From contig PEXX01000037.1 of NCBI GenBank assembly GCA_002778965.1, forward strand, positions 1 through 32,378: a DNA stretch of 32,378 nucleotides, read 5' to 3'. Positions 23,440 to 32,226 of this stretch are shown piece by piece (the stretch's first letter is position 1; the number at the start of each line of letters is the position of its first letter). The notes under the pieces are model-generated. The model had not been told where the DNA came from. It searched no databases and saw only the letters and a program-made list of their open reading frames with translations. The stretch is from Candidatus Kuenenbacteria bacterium CG08_land_8_20_14_0_20_37_23. Lineage in GTDB: Bacteria; Patescibacteriota; Patescibacteriia; UBA2196; GWA2-42-15. Position numbers and translations under genes: made by a program.

Positions 23440-25218
23440 TTATAGTTCTTCGGACTTATTTTTTATAATTTGTTCAATTTTATTAAAAAATTTTTGTTTG
23501 CTCATTTCAATTATATTATTGTTACCTCGTTTTCTTATGTGCAGTTTGTCTGAATTTATTTCCTTGTCGCCGATCACGAGCATATATGGAATTTTTTGGC
23601 TGATTGCCTTTCTTATTTTATTTCCGACAGTTTCATTATCATCTAAAACTTCAATCCTTAAATTTTTGTCTTTGAATTCTTGGGCCAGTTTTTGACAATG
23701 TTTTTGGTGACTTTCGCCAACAGAGATTATGGAAAGCTGAACAGGGGAGAGCCACAAAGGAAATGCGCCGGCATAATGTTCAATAAGAACTCCAAGAAAT
23801 CTCTCCAAAGATCCTAAAAGCGCTCTATGAATCATAAACGGAGTATGTTCTTTGCCGTCAGATCCTTGGTAGGCCATTTCAAAGCGCATTGGTAAATTAA
23901 AATCAAATTGAATAGTGGACAATTGCCATGGCCGGCCGATAGCGTCTTTGACCTTAATATCAATTTTCGGTCCATAAAATACAGCTCCTCCAATATCATT
24001 TTTAATATCAAATCCAGCTGTTTTGACGATATTTTGCAATATTTTTTCGGCTCTTGCCCAATCTTTGTCATTGCCTGCAAATTTATCTTTATTTTTAGGA
24101 TCGCGGGCGCTTAAATCTATTCGTATATTTTTTGATTGGAAGCCGAAGCTATTTAAAATGTATAGAGTTAGTTCAAATGCTTTTTTTAATTCTTCTTCAA
24201 GCTGTTCTTGAGCGCATATAATGTGCGCGTCATCCTGGGTAAAACCGCGCACGCGGGTGAGCCCATGTAACGTCCCGGATCTTTCATATCTATAAACCGT
24301 GCCCATCTCAGTCCATCTTATTGGCAAATCGCGATAGCTTCTTTTTTTATTTTTATACATTCTGACATGCAGGGGGCAATTCATTGGTTTTAACATATAT
24401 TCCTCATCTTCAACGTTGAAAGCAGGATAAAGACTTTCTTTGTAAAAATTCATATGTCCTGAACGCGACCACAATTTAGTTGAGGCAATATGCGGAGTAA
24501 TTACTGGATCATATCCTTGGCGCAAGTAGGTTTCGTAGGCAAAATTTTTTGTTATATTATAAAGAGTCGCTCCTTTTGGCAGCCACAAAATCAATCCTTG
24601 GCCTACTTCATCGTCAATTATAAACAGTTCTTGTTCTGCTCCGATTTTCCTGTGATCTCTTTTTCCAGCTTCTTTAAGCAGAAGCAGATATTCTTTTAGC
24701 TCGTTTTCCTTCTCAAAAGCCACGCCATAAATTCTTTGTAGCATTTTATTTTTTTCATCCCCATGCCAATAAGCGCCAGCAACCTTCGTTAGTTTGAAAG
24801 CGCCAATTACGCCGGTTGACTTCACGTGCGGTCCGGCGCACAGGTCAACAAATTCATCGCCAGTGTAAAAAACAGTAGCTTTTTCGCCGCGTTTTTTGAT
24901 CTCGCATAGCCATTCTTGTTTGTATTCATTTCCGGAGAAAAGTTTTTTTGCATCACAAATTGTTAATTCTTTTTTGCAAAAAGGCAAATCATCCTTGATA
25001 ATTTTTTGCATTTCATCTTCAATTTTCAGAAAATCGTCTAAGGAAATTTTTTGTTCAAGATCAAAATCAAAATAAAATCCCTCGTCAGTGGCCGGTCCCA
25101 TTGCCATTTTTATATCTGGATACAATTTAATCATGGCTTGCATCAAGACATGTTCGGCGCTGTGACGCAAGGCTGACAAATTGTCTTTGTTTTGGTGTTG
25201 CATATTATTTTCGTTCAC
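23440..25218 (-). CDS. thrS: Threonine--tRNA ligase without TGS domain
   Basis: ThrRS charges tRNA-Thr and edits mischarged serine. The 592-aa product starts directly in the editing domain (RHSAEHVLMQAMIKLYP, with the HxxxH motif, and DLCAGPHVKSTG) and lacks the roughly 60-residue N-terminal TGS domain of the usual 640-aa enzyme. The class II core shows motif 2 (RWTEMGTVYRYERSGTLHG) and the zinc ligand cysteine in LKPMNCPLHV. The anticodon-binding domain begins at WLSPVQLSIISVG. The frame begins at a GTG (25218) overlapping the upstream stop as GTGA; an ATG at 25203 (MQHQNK) is the alternative start. Confidence 0.95.
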   Translation of the reverse strand: MNENNMQHQNKDNLSALRHSAEHVLMQAMIKLYPDIKMAMGPATDEGFYFDFDLEQKISLDDFLKIEDEMQKIIKDDLPFCKKELTICDAKKLFSGNEYKQEWLCEIKKRGEKATVFYTGDEFVDLCAGPHVKSTGVIGAFKLTKVAGAYWHGDEKNKMLQRIYGVAFEKENELKEYLLLLKEAGKRDHRKIGAEQELFIIDDEVGQGLILWLPKGATLYNITKNFAYETYLRQGYDPVITPHIASTKLWSRSGHMNFYKESLYPAFNVEDEEYMLKPMNCPLHVRMYKNKKRSYRDLPIRWTEMGTVYRYERSGTLHGLTRVRGFTQDDAHIICAQEQLEEELKKAFELTLYILNSFGFQSKNIRIDLSARDPKNKDKFAGNDKDWARAEKILQNIVKTAGFDIKNDIGGAVFYGPKIDIKVKDAIGRPWQLSTIQFDFNLPMRFEMAYQGSDGKEHTPFMIHRALLGSLERFLGVLIEHYAGAFPLWLSPVQLSIISVGESHQKHCQKLAQEFKDKNLRIEVLDDNETVGNKIRKAISQKIPYMLVIGDKEINSDKLHIRKRGNNNIIEMSKQKFFNKIEQIIKNKSEEL

Positions 25219-26366
25219 TTTACCTCAATTATTATGTGATCTTTTAGGATTGGCACTTTTTTTACCCAAAAAGGTTCAAACTTGACGTCAACATCATCAA
25301 CTGACTCAAACTGTGAAAAATATAGTTTCAAGTCTTCTTCAGTGAAACCGACCAAAAGATTTTTATCAAATATATCTTTATTTGGGTCAAGCGTCAACAA
25401 GCCGGCTATTTCAATTTTGAAAATCGCTTCTTGTTTCTCTTTATTTATTTCTATCAGATCATATTTTATGCTTGAAGGATCTACATTGATAAATTCGGCC
25501 TTTGCCCCATTGGCTTCTTTGATTTTTTCTTTTGCGATGTTTAGTATTTCTTCTTTATCAGCTAAGACAGCCGTAAGCGATAAATTGCCAGACAATGTGA
25601 ATGTGTCGATCTCTTCGCCGATTTCCTTATCTTTGGCCACGTCATTAAGAACAGCTTTGCTGGCTATTAAAACCAATCTATCGTCTCCAATACTTTGAAA
25701 AATTTCAGTTATATATTTCCCAATCGCTTTTTCTTTCAAATCCTTTTCCGCTTTTTCAACATCATCAAGCTGAAGCACTCCAATTTTTCTCATGCCGCCA
25801 ACCATGCCAGTTTCTGATTTCGCATAAACAACCCGCTGCAGATTTGTGTTTAATCCTGGTATGGTGAATGAACTTGGAGGGATATTGCCGGCTGATCCTT
25901 TCGCGTCTGCTATTATTTTAGCTCGCGTAGTGCCATTAGGCGGAATAGTTACTTCATTTTGCAACCGAAAGAGAATGCCGGCAGCTGTCAAAAGTCTTGT
26001 TTTTGCGACCAACGTTTGTGCTACCGGCCGGTCATTGTATAACACGACTTCTCCTTCTGAAAAATCAGCCGCTTCTTTATCTGAATCAATAAAAAATTGG
26101 TTGTCTGCCTTACTTTTTTGACTCATAATTTTACCAGAAATGATAACGTTTGTTGATGTGCTATTCTGTGGCTCTTGCGCGACCGTTAAATTAAAACTAT
26201 GCGTGACTTGACTGTCTTTTGCCTTGAGCGTGATAGTTACTTTTGATAAAGCCAAGTAAGTTACTCCAAGTATCAGTAAAAACGCCACAACTACAAATAT
26301 GACTGCAATGTATTTATAATTTTGGTGTAGCGGGTTTGATCTCACAATGTTGTTATTTTGCGCCAT
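25215..26366 (-). CDS. Membrane-anchored baseplate-J-like protein
   Basis: This 383-aa product has a short cytoplasmic tail, one membrane helix at about 18-42 (YIAVIFVVVAFLLILGVTYL) and a long beta-rich outer part. The stretch RLLTAAGILFRLQNEVTIPP followed by AKIIADAKGSAGNIPPSSF is typical of the baseplate J/gp47-like fold, which also occurs in non-phage membrane proteins of this kind of bacterium. A helical segment with many Lys/Glu (VEKAEKDLKEKAIGKYI) follows. No other phage genes are nearby, so a contractile apparatus is not implied. Its stop overlaps the thrS GTG start, and dnaE lies 36 bp upstream. Function is unknown; a cell-envelope role is inferred from topology. Confidence 0.7.
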   Translation of the reverse strand: MAQNNNIVRSNPLHQNYKYIAVIFVVVAFLLILGVTYLALSKVTITLKAKDSQVTHSFNLTVAQEPQNSTSTNVIISGKIMSQKSKADNQFFIDSDKEAADFSEGEVVLYNDRPVAQTLVAKTRLLTAAGILFRLQNEVTIPPNGTTRAKIIADAKGSAGNIPPSSFTIPGLNTNLQRVVYAKSETGMVGGMRKIGVLQLDDVEKAEKDLKEKAIGKYITEIFQSIGDDRLVLIASKAVLNDVAKDKEIGEEIDTFTLSGNLSLTAVLADKEEILNIAKEKIKEANGAKAEFINVDPSSIKYDLIEINKEKQEAIFKIEIAGLLTLDPNKDIFDKNLLVGFTEEDLKLYFSQFESVDDVDVKFEPFWVKKVPILKDHIIIEVK

Positions 26367-26402
26367 ATAATTTTGAATTAATTGATATATTTTTACTATA
26401 TC

Positions 26403-29400
26403 TTATTGCTTATAAATTGGCAAATTGTTACGCATTTTTATTCTTATGTTTCTTTCTCCTATTAATTCTTCTATTTGTCTCTGCACTTCATTATTATAAC
26501 TAATATAGAAATTCGTGACTATTTTTCGGATTTCGCCATTTTGCTGAACCATCAGATAAACTCTGTTTTTGCCGTAATTCCTCTCAAAAATAATTTTCAG
26601 GTCAGTATGCATTTTTTTATTGAAATTTTTCGCGTCAACTGAGATAAAAATATCTCGCGCCGTTGTTTTGTCTTGGGATTCGCCATTATCTACATGATGA
26701 TTTATTTTTTTTAAAACGCTTTGTGGATTATTTGGATCAATCTCATAGGCCCTGTCTGCAAGAATTTTTGGAATATCGTCTTTGTCGGATATTTTCCCAG
26801 AGAGAAAAACGAATTTATCTTCTTGCCATATCTCCGGATTTTTTTTTAACAGTTTCGGAAAAACGATTACCTCAAGCGCGCTGGTCGCATCTTCAAGCGT
26901 GACAAACATCATTAGTTCGTTTTTTTTTGTAAAGATTTTTTTAATATTCGTGATTATGCCAGCAGAATAAATATTGCTTCCAGCAGTTATTTGCTTGTCA
27001 AGCACATCGCTGCAGTTGGCGGTTACTTTGGCAAAAATTCCAGAAATATTTTTAAATGGATGGGAAGAAACATAAAGACCAAGCATTTCTTTTTCCCAGA
27101 TAAGTTTTTGTTTTTCTTCCGCCGCTTCAGTAGGATCAAGAGTAAGGACAATTTTCTTCTCTGCTTTTGCGCCAAAAAGTGAAAACTGCCCCGTATTTCT
27201 TTCTCGCTCATAGGTTTTAATAAAAGCTAGCAGTCTGTTCATATTTGATATCATTTGGTTTCTTTCGCCAAAAGCATCCATGGCTCCAGATTTAATCAGC
27301 GCTTCAAGAGATTTTTTATTCAAATTTTTTGAATGTACTCTTATTAGAAAATCTTCCAAGGATATGTATATTCCGCCATTTTTTCTTTCGGAGATAATAG
27401 TATCAACAATATCAGTGCCAAGATTTTTTATCGCTTTCAGGCCGAATCTTATCGCTTTGTCTGAAATATATGTGAAATTAGCCAATGATTCATTGATATT
27501 AGGTGCCAGCACGTCTATGCTCATTTTTTCGCATTCCGCAACCGCTTCTACTATCTTGCCAGTATTATCCGATTCAGCTGTCATCAAAGCCGCCATAAAT
27601 TCCGACGGATAATTGGCCTTCATATATGCTGTTTGATAGGCTACTACCGCGTAAGAGCTTGAGTGCGCTTTATTAAATCCATAACCGGCGAAAGGTTCAA
27701 TATAGCTCCATATCTCTTGCGCTTTGCTGTTTTCCAGACCGTTTTTTTTGCATCCCTCTATAAATTTGATCTTTTGCTTGACCATCAGTGATTTTATTTT
27801 CTTGCCCATTGCTTTTCTGAATTCATCAGCCTCTTCAGCCTCATATCCGGCAAGAGTCATAGCTGTCAGCATCACATCGTCCTGATATATGAGAAGTCCG
27901 TAAGTCCTCTCAAGAATATCTTTTAGCTTAGGATGAGGATAGGTGATTGATGACGGATCTTTTTTCCGCCTGATATATTCAGGAATGATTTCCATTGGAC
28001 CGGGACGATACAAGGCGACCATGGCCATAATGTCATAGATATTATCTGGTATTAGCTCTTTTAAATATCTTGTCATGCCAGAGCTTGAAAGCTGGAATAC
28101 TCCCATGGTTCTGCCATGGCTGAGCAGTTTAAATGTTTTTTTATCATCCCATGGAATTTTTTCAAGATCAATTTCAATTTTTTTAGTATGTTTAACAATC
28201 TCTTTGGCAATGCCGAGTATAGATAGATTGCGGATTCCCAAAAAATCAGCTTTAAGCAATCCGACGGTTTCCTCCTCTATATTCGGATCAATAGCGTGCA
28301 TATCGTATTGTGTAATAATCTCTTCTCCTTTTGGCTCAATTTGCAGTGGAAGAAAATTTGTCAATTTGTCGGGAGCGATAACAACTCCAGCCGCGTGCAC
28401 CGATACATGCCGCACGCACCTTTCAATTTTTTTCGCTAGATTCATGATTTTTTTAACATGCGCGTCAGACTCGTAAAATTGTTTTAGTTCAGGATTGATT
28501 TCAATGGCTTTCTCGATACTGATATAACTGCCTTGCGGTCCTTGCGGAATCATTTTGGCGATTTTATCTCCCATGGCATAAGGCAAGCCGAGTACGCGCG
28601 TAATATCCCTTACGGCCGCGCGCGCTTTCATAGTGCCAAAAGTGCCAATATTCGCGACTTGCCTTTTGCCATATTTATTGCGTACATACTCAATAACCTC
28701 GCCTCTTCTTGAATCTTGGATATCGCAATCAATATCGGGCGGTGTTGGTCTTTTTTTTGTCAAAAATCTTTCAAATGGAAGTTGAAAATGAAGCGGATTA
28801 ACTGAAGTTATGCCCAAGGCGTAAGAAACAAGAGAGCCGGATGCGGAGCCTCTTGTAGTTGCGATAATTCCTTGATCATGCGCCCATTTCATGAAATCAG
28901 CTACAATCAAAAAATAGTCATGATATTTTTTGGAGATAATAATATCAAGCTCATAATCAAGTCTTTGTTTATCGTCAGGAGTAATTTGCCCTTCTTTTTT
29001 TTTCAGTCCGCTATAAGTAAGTTCGCGTATATATTCATCGCTTGGTCTGCTGTTAGGCACTGCAAATTTGGGAAAATGCCAAGTTGTCAGATCAAGTTCT
29101 ATTTTGCATTCGTCAGCAATTTTTCTTGTGTTTTCAATTGCTTCTGGGCAATTCAGTTCTCGCGCATATTCAAGCATAACATTTTCATTGACAAGCGATG
29201 TATCAAAACCGGTCATATTAAGCCTTTTTTTATCATCCATCGTTTTTCCTGTTTGGATGCAGACCAGCGCGTCTTGCGCCTCCTTGTCGTCCGGATAAAG
29301 ATAGTGTGAATCTTTGGTTAGGATTAGAGGAAGTTTAGCGTCTTGTGACAATTTGATGAGCAATTTGTTTATTTTGTTCTGTTCCTGTATTTCCGGATGA

Positions 29401-29933
29401 TGTTCCAGCTCAAGATAAAAATTTCCTTTTCCAAATATCCTTTCATAGAACAATGCCGTTTCTCTCGCTTCGCTATATCTGTTTTCCAGTAAAAGCTGGG
29501 GTATTTTGCCTTTAAGGCATGCCGAAGCTCCAATCAAACCTTCGGCATGCTCGTTCAAATATTCATTATCTATGCGCGGTCTGTAATAAAAGCCTTCAAT
29601 ATGAGCTTTACTGGTAAGTTTGATGAGATTTTTGTAGCCGATTTCATTTTGAGCCAATAGCAGTAAATGATTATTTTTTGCGTCAATGCCCGGTTTTTTG
29701 TCAGTGAGTTTTCTTGGAGCGATGTATACTTCCATGCCGATAATTGGCTTAATGCCAGCATGCCTGCATTCTTTGTAAAATTCAATCGCTCCATACATTA
29801 CGCCATGGTCTGTCAATGCGATGGCATCCATGCGAAGTTCTTTCGCGCGCTTTACGAGATCAGGCACTTTTGAAAGTCCGTCAAGAAGTGAATAATGGCT
29901 ATGGACATGCAGATGAATAAAACGGCTTGGCAT
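26403..29933 (-). CDS. dnaE: DNA polymerase III subunit alpha (DnaE)
   Basis: Catalytic subunit of the chromosomal replicase. The 1176-aa product matches DnaE1 length and order. The PHP domain opens with FIHLHVHSHYSLLDG, with further metal-ligand-like residues at LTDHGVMYGAIE and LTKDSHYLYPDD, so it appears intact. The C-family polymerase core has TTRGSASGSLVSYALG, the catalytic acidic motif PDIDCDIQDSRRGE, and ALYRPGPMEIIPEYIRRK. Helix-hairpin-helix and OB-fold parts follow (IYSAGIITNIKKIFTKKNE, FVTLEDATSALEVIVFPK). The start is the ATG of MPSRFIHLHVH. It is the first gene of the minus-strand run toward the baseplate-J-like gene and thrS. Confidence 0.97.
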   Translation of the reverse strand: MPSRFIHLHVHSHYSLLDGLSKVPDLVKRAKELRMDAIALTDHGVMYGAIEFYKECRHAGIKPIIGMEVYIAPRKLTDKKPGIDAKNNHLLLLAQNEIGYKNLIKLTSKAHIEGFYYRPRIDNEYLNEHAEGLIGASACLKGKIPQLLLENRYSEARETALFYERIFGKGNFYLELEHHPEIQEQNKINKLLIKLSQDAKLPLILTKDSHYLYPDDKEAQDALVCIQTGKTMDDKKRLNMTGFDTSLVNENVMLEYARELNCPEAIENTRKIADECKIELDLTTWHFPKFAVPNSRPSDEYIRELTYSGLKKKEGQITPDDKQRLDYELDIIISKKYHDYFLIVADFMKWAHDQGIIATTRGSASGSLVSYALGITSVNPLHFQLPFERFLTKKRPTPPDIDCDIQDSRRGEVIEYVRNKYGKRQVANIGTFGTMKARAAVRDITRVLGLPYAMGDKIAKMIPQGPQGSYISIEKAIEINPELKQFYESDAHVKKIMNLAKKIERCVRHVSVHAAGVVIAPDKLTNFLPLQIEPKGEEIITQYDMHAIDPNIEEETVGLLKADFLGIRNLSILGIAKEIVKHTKKIEIDLEKIPWDDKKTFKLLSHGRTMGVFQLSSSGMTRYLKELIPDNIYDIMAMVALYRPGPMEIIPEYIRRKKDPSSITYPHPKLKDILERTYGLLIYQDDVMLTAMTLAGYEAEEADEFRKAMGKKIKSLMVKQKIKFIEGCKKNGLENSKAQEIWSYIEPFAGYGFNKAHSSSYAVVAYQTAYMKANYPSEFMAALMTAESDNTGKIVEAVAECEKMSIDVLAPNINESLANFTYISDKAIRFGLKAIKNLGTDIVDTIISERKNGGIYISLEDFLIRVHSKNLNKKSLEALIKSGAMDAFGERNQMISNMNRLLAFIKTYERERNTGQFSLFGAKAEKKIVLTLDPTEAAEEKQKLIWEKEMLGLYVSSHPFKNISGIFAKVTANCSDVLDKQITAGSNIYSAGIITNIKKIFTKKNELMMFVTLEDATSALEVIVFPKLLKKNPEIWQEDKFVFLSGKISDKDDIPKILADRAYEIDPNNPQSVLKKINHHVDNGESQDKTTARDIFISVDAKNFNKKMHTDLKIIFERNYGKNRVYLMVQQNGEIRKIVTNFYISYNNEVQRQIEELIGERNIRIKMRNNLPIYKQ

Positions 29934-30059
29934 ATGCTTTAATAAAAAATATCAAGGATTAAAATTCTAATTTATACAGTCTGGATTTTTATTAGATGGA
30001 TTAATGATTAGATGAAAAAATTTAGAGTTATTATTCCATTATAACTCCTTCATCACTCT

Positions 30060-30090
30060 TTGCCAAATTTTTATTAAAATATGATATAAT
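30060..30090 (+). promoter_or_regulatory. Extended -10 promoter abutting the glycosidase-like gene
   Basis: TATAAT at 30085-30090 is preceded by TG at the extended -10 position (TGATATAAT). TTGCCA lies at 30060-30065 with a long 19-nt spacer. Transcription would start near 30097, the A of the start codon, so the mRNA may be leaderless. Confidence 0.5.
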
Positions 30091-30096
30091 ATATGC

Positions 30097-31140
30097 ATGA
30101 CGATAAAAAAAATTATACTTAAAATTATTCTAACTAAAAATCGGATACGTTTTTTTATTATTTTACTTATTCTTTTCGTTCTTTTTTGGTTGATTGTTAA
30201 CAGTTTGAATTTCAGCGTTAAAGACAGGCCAATGGAGTTTGGTGTAACTTTCAGTCACAAATACGCAAGTCAGACTCTTGGGCTTGATTGGCCGGAGGTT
30301 TATTGGGCAATCATTACGGAATTGGGAGTAAAAAAATTAAGGCTCGTCGCTCACTGGGATGAAATAGAGGCCGGCGATAATGAATACAATTTTAATGATC
30401 TTGATTGGATGATTGACGAGGCTGGAAAAATTGGAATAGAGGTTATTTTAGCGGTCGGACGGCGTACTCCGCGCTGGCCTGAATGTCACGATCCGCTCTG
30501 GATCAAAGATTTGACAAAACAAGATCAAGATTTGGCGTTGCTCAATATGCTTGAAAGGTCAATTAAGCACTTTAAGAAATATGACAATATTACTGCATGG
30601 CAAGTGGAAAATGAACCATTTTTAAAAATTTTTGGCAAGTGCCCAAAGCCTGATATTGAACTCATCAAAAAAGAGATTAAGCTGGTGAAGTCGCTTGATA
30701 CGCGTCCAATCTTGATCACCGATTCTGGTGAGCTGTCTAATTGGCAAACTGCCGCGTCTTTGGCTGATATTTTCGGTACGACTATGTATAAAACGGTCTG
30801 GAATAAATTTTTTGGAGTATGGCGATATCCTTTGCCTCCTGTATTTTATTATCTAAAAGCAAAAAGAATAAACAAGCAATATGATTTGAGGAAGATAATA
30901 GTTTCCGAGCTCCAAGCAGAACCATGGTTTCCAGTGGATCAGGATATTACTTATGTCAGCCTTTATGATCAGTTTAATTCTTTTTCTCTGAAAGATTTTG
31001 AGAATAATTTAGAGTATGTCAAGGCTGCTGGATTCGGAGAGAGTTATCTTTGGGGGGTTGAATGGTGGTATTGGTTGGCGAAAGTTAAAGACAGGCCTGA
31101 ATTTTGGCGGCAAGCGATTACTATTTGGCAAAAAGAATAA
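30097..31140 (+). CDS. Membrane-anchored clan GH-A glycoside hydrolase-like protein
   Basis: The 347-aa product has a basic tail and membrane anchor at about 18-37 (RFFIILLILFVLFWLIV), then a TIM-barrel-like domain outside the cell. Clan GH-A signatures are visible: barrel strands KKLRLVAHWDEIEAG and IEVILAVGRRTPRWP, the acid/base NEP motif at 172-174 in AWQVENEPF (Glu173), and a candidate nucleophile Glu271 in VSELQAEPW. These match the two catalytic glutamates on strands 4 and 7. The closest type is GH5/GH39-like, but the substrate cannot be told. It could remodel envelope glycans or degrade external polymers. It is divergent from dnaE, and the response-regulator promoter lies inside its 3' end. 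Confidence 0.72.
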   Translation: MTIKKIILKIILTKNRIRFFIILLILFVLFWLIVNSLNFSVKDRPMEFGVTFSHKYASQTLGLDWPEVYWAIITELGVKKLRLVAHWDEIEAGDNEYNFNDLDWMIDEAGKIGIEVILAVGRRTPRWPECHDPLWIKDLTKQDQDLALLNMLERSIKHFKKYDNITAWQVENEPFLKIFGKCPKPDIELIKKEIKLVKSLDTRPILITDSGELSNWQTAASLADIFGTTMYKTVWNKFFGVWRYPLPPVFYYLKAKRINKQYDLRKIIVSELQAEPWFPVDQDITYVSLYDQFNSFSLKDFENNLEYVKAAGFGESYLWGVEWWYWLAKVKDRPEFWRQAITIWQKE

Positions 31141-31152
31141 ATTTGATATAAT
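31125..31152 (+). promoter_or_regulatory. Promoter TTGGCA-16-TATAAT of the response-regulator pair
   Basis: TTGGCA (31125-31130) and a perfect TATAAT (31147-31152) are 16 nt apart, overlapping the last codons of the glycosidase-like gene. A start near 31159 would give a leader of about 33 nt before the ATG at 31192. Confidence 0.6.
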
Positions 31153-31191
31153 TTATTTCTAGCATGTTCATAAACAATTAATTTGAAATAT

Positions 31192-31557
31192 ATGCGTAAA
31201 AAGATACTTATTATTTAAGACGAACAGACGCTTGTCAAGGCGCTTGAGGCCGAATTAGAAGAAAAGAGTAACTTTAAAATATCGGTGGCGCTTGACGGAG
31301 AAGAAGGGCTTAGAAAGGCAAGAGAGTCCAAACCGGATTTGATTATTCTTGATCTGATACTGCCGAAGCTTGATGGTTTTAATGTGTTGCGGGAAATAAA
31401 AAAAGACAATGCCATTAAGCATATACCAGTAATCGTTTTGACAAACCTTTCTGATGTTACAGACAAGGCCATTGAGCTTGGCGCTGATAAGTGTCTTGTA
31501 AAATCAGATTATTCAATGAGCGACATTATGGAGAAAATTAAATCACAATTTAAATAG
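31192..31557 (+). pseudogene. Receiver-domain response regulator interrupted by an in-frame TAA
   Basis: From the ATG at 31192 the frame reads MRKKILII, then TAA at 31216-31218, then DEQTLVKALEAELEE and the rest of a receiver domain to the stop at 31557. The downstream gene has GAA at the same codon (LIIEDE), so a single G-to-T change explains the stop. It hits the first residue of the acidic metal-binding pair. Everything downstream is intact: phospho-acceptor Asp54 in ILDLILPKLDG, Thr in VLTNLSD and Lys in CLVKSDYS. A GTG at 31285 could restart but would omit the first strand and helix. Mutation, recent decay, read-through and sequencing error all remain possible. Confidence 0.85.
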
Positions 31558-31592
31558 AGCATTTAATCATTAATAAGCAAATAGTAAAATAT

Positions 31593-31964
31593 ATGAACAA
31601 AAAAGTACTTATTATTGAAGACGAAACAGCCATTGCCGATGCTATGCAGCTTGGCTTGGATGAGGCTGGATATGCGGCCAGCGTGGCGTATGATGGCGAA
31701 GACGGATTAGTCCAAGCTACCAAACTCGCACCGGATTTAATACTGCTTGATCTGCTTTTACCGAAAAAAGACGGCATGGGAGTTTTGCAAGAACTGCGCA
31801 AAAATGATAAGACAAAGGACATTCCTGTCATGATTTTGTCTCAATTGTCAGATACTGCGAAAATCAGCGAAGGAGTGGCCTTAGGCGTTGTCGGCTATCT
31901 TGTCAAAGTTGATTATAGTTTATCTGAAGTCGTTGGCAAGATCAAAAATTTTTTTGAGCAATAG
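31593..31964 (+). CDS. Single-domain response regulator (CheY-like receiver)
   Basis: The 123-aa product is a receiver domain only, with no output domain. It has the acidic pair Glu9-Asp10 (LIIEDE), phospho-acceptor Asp53 (LLDLLLPKKDG), Ser83 at the Thr/Ser switch position (ILSQLSD) and Lys105 (YLVKVDYS). It would pass phosphate in a relay or act by protein contact. It is a tandem paralogue of the interrupted gene 35 bp upstream; the two share the ATATATG start context and the C-terminal plan (VDYSLSEVVGKIKNFF). No histidine kinase is in the window. A terminator follows 34 bp downstream. Confidence 0.93.
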   Translation: MNKKVLIIEDETAIADAMQLGLDEAGYAASVAYDGEDGLVQATKLAPDLILLDLLLPKKDGMGVLQELRKNDKTKDIPVMILSQLSDTAKISEGVALGVVGYLVKVDYSLSEVVGKIKNFFEQ

Positions 31965-31998
31965 GCAACATGCGCGCGAATTGAGTTCGCTGTCAATC

Positions 31999-32022
31999 AA
32001 GCGAATGTGACTCGCTTTTTTT
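31999..32022 (+). terminator. Intrinsic terminator after the response regulators
   Basis: AAGCGA (31999-32004) pairs with TCGCTT (32012-32017) around a 7-nt loop and runs into seven T. It ends the response-regulator transcript before tRNA-Pro. Confidence 0.8.
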
Positions 32023-32041
32023 ATTGATGACTTCATTTTCA

Positions 32042-32112
32042 TGGTGTAGCGTGCAAGCACACCCGCTATCGCTATAACATGAGAGCCTGTGGTATAAGTA
32101 TTACGCACACCA
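32042..32112. repeat. Imperfect inverted repeat upstream of tRNA-Pro
   Basis: TGGTGTAGCGT (32042-32052) pairs with ACGCACACCA (32103-32112) with one bulged base, enclosing 50 nt that contain GTGC-AA-GCAC and two TATAA-like boxes (32073-32078, 32093-32098). Segment 32086-32111 also resembles the 5' part of the tRNA-Pro gene (both contain TGTGGTATAA or ATGGTATAA followed by ATTA-GCAC). It may be a tRNA relic, a processing signal or a small structured element. Confidence 0.3.
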
Positions 32113-32131
32113 ATCTACTTAAGTTTATCTT

Positions 32132-32206
32132 CGGGCTATGGTATAAAGGCTATTATGCACGCTTCGGGTGCGTGCGATCCCAGTTCAATTCTGGGTAGCC
32201 CGACCA
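32132..32206 (+). tRNA. tRNA-Pro (anticodon CGG), CCA encoded
   Basis: A complete cloverleaf is visible. Acceptor CGGGCTA pairs with TAGCCCG, discriminator A73 and encoded CCA follow. The anticodon stem CACGC/GCGTG encloses TTCGGGT, with anticodon CGG at 32165-32167. The T arm is CCCAG-TTCAATT-CTGGG. The D arm is short (GTA/TAT) with GG in its loop. The C1-G72 pair and A73 are identity features of bacterial proline tRNAs. It reads the codon CCG. Confidence 0.95.
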
Positions 32207-32226
32207 ATCAAGAATTTTTGACGCTC

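Noticed and set aside
25215-26366. Phage tail or contractile injection system from the baseplate-J-like domain
   Set aside because: No sheath, tube, spike or other baseplate genes are nearby, and the protein has a cytoplasmic tail and membrane anchor, so a prophage or injection system is not supported.
28872-29309. 145-codon plus-strand frame within dnaE
   Set aside because: It is a reverse-strand shadow of the conserved DnaE N-terminal region and has no promoter or recognisable motif.
31192-31557. Stop-codon reassignment to explain the TAA
   Set aside because: TAA ends several neighbouring genes normally and known recoding in candidate phyla concerns UGA; UGA also acts as a stop here (dsbD-region neighbours, miaB, the 49-aa gene).
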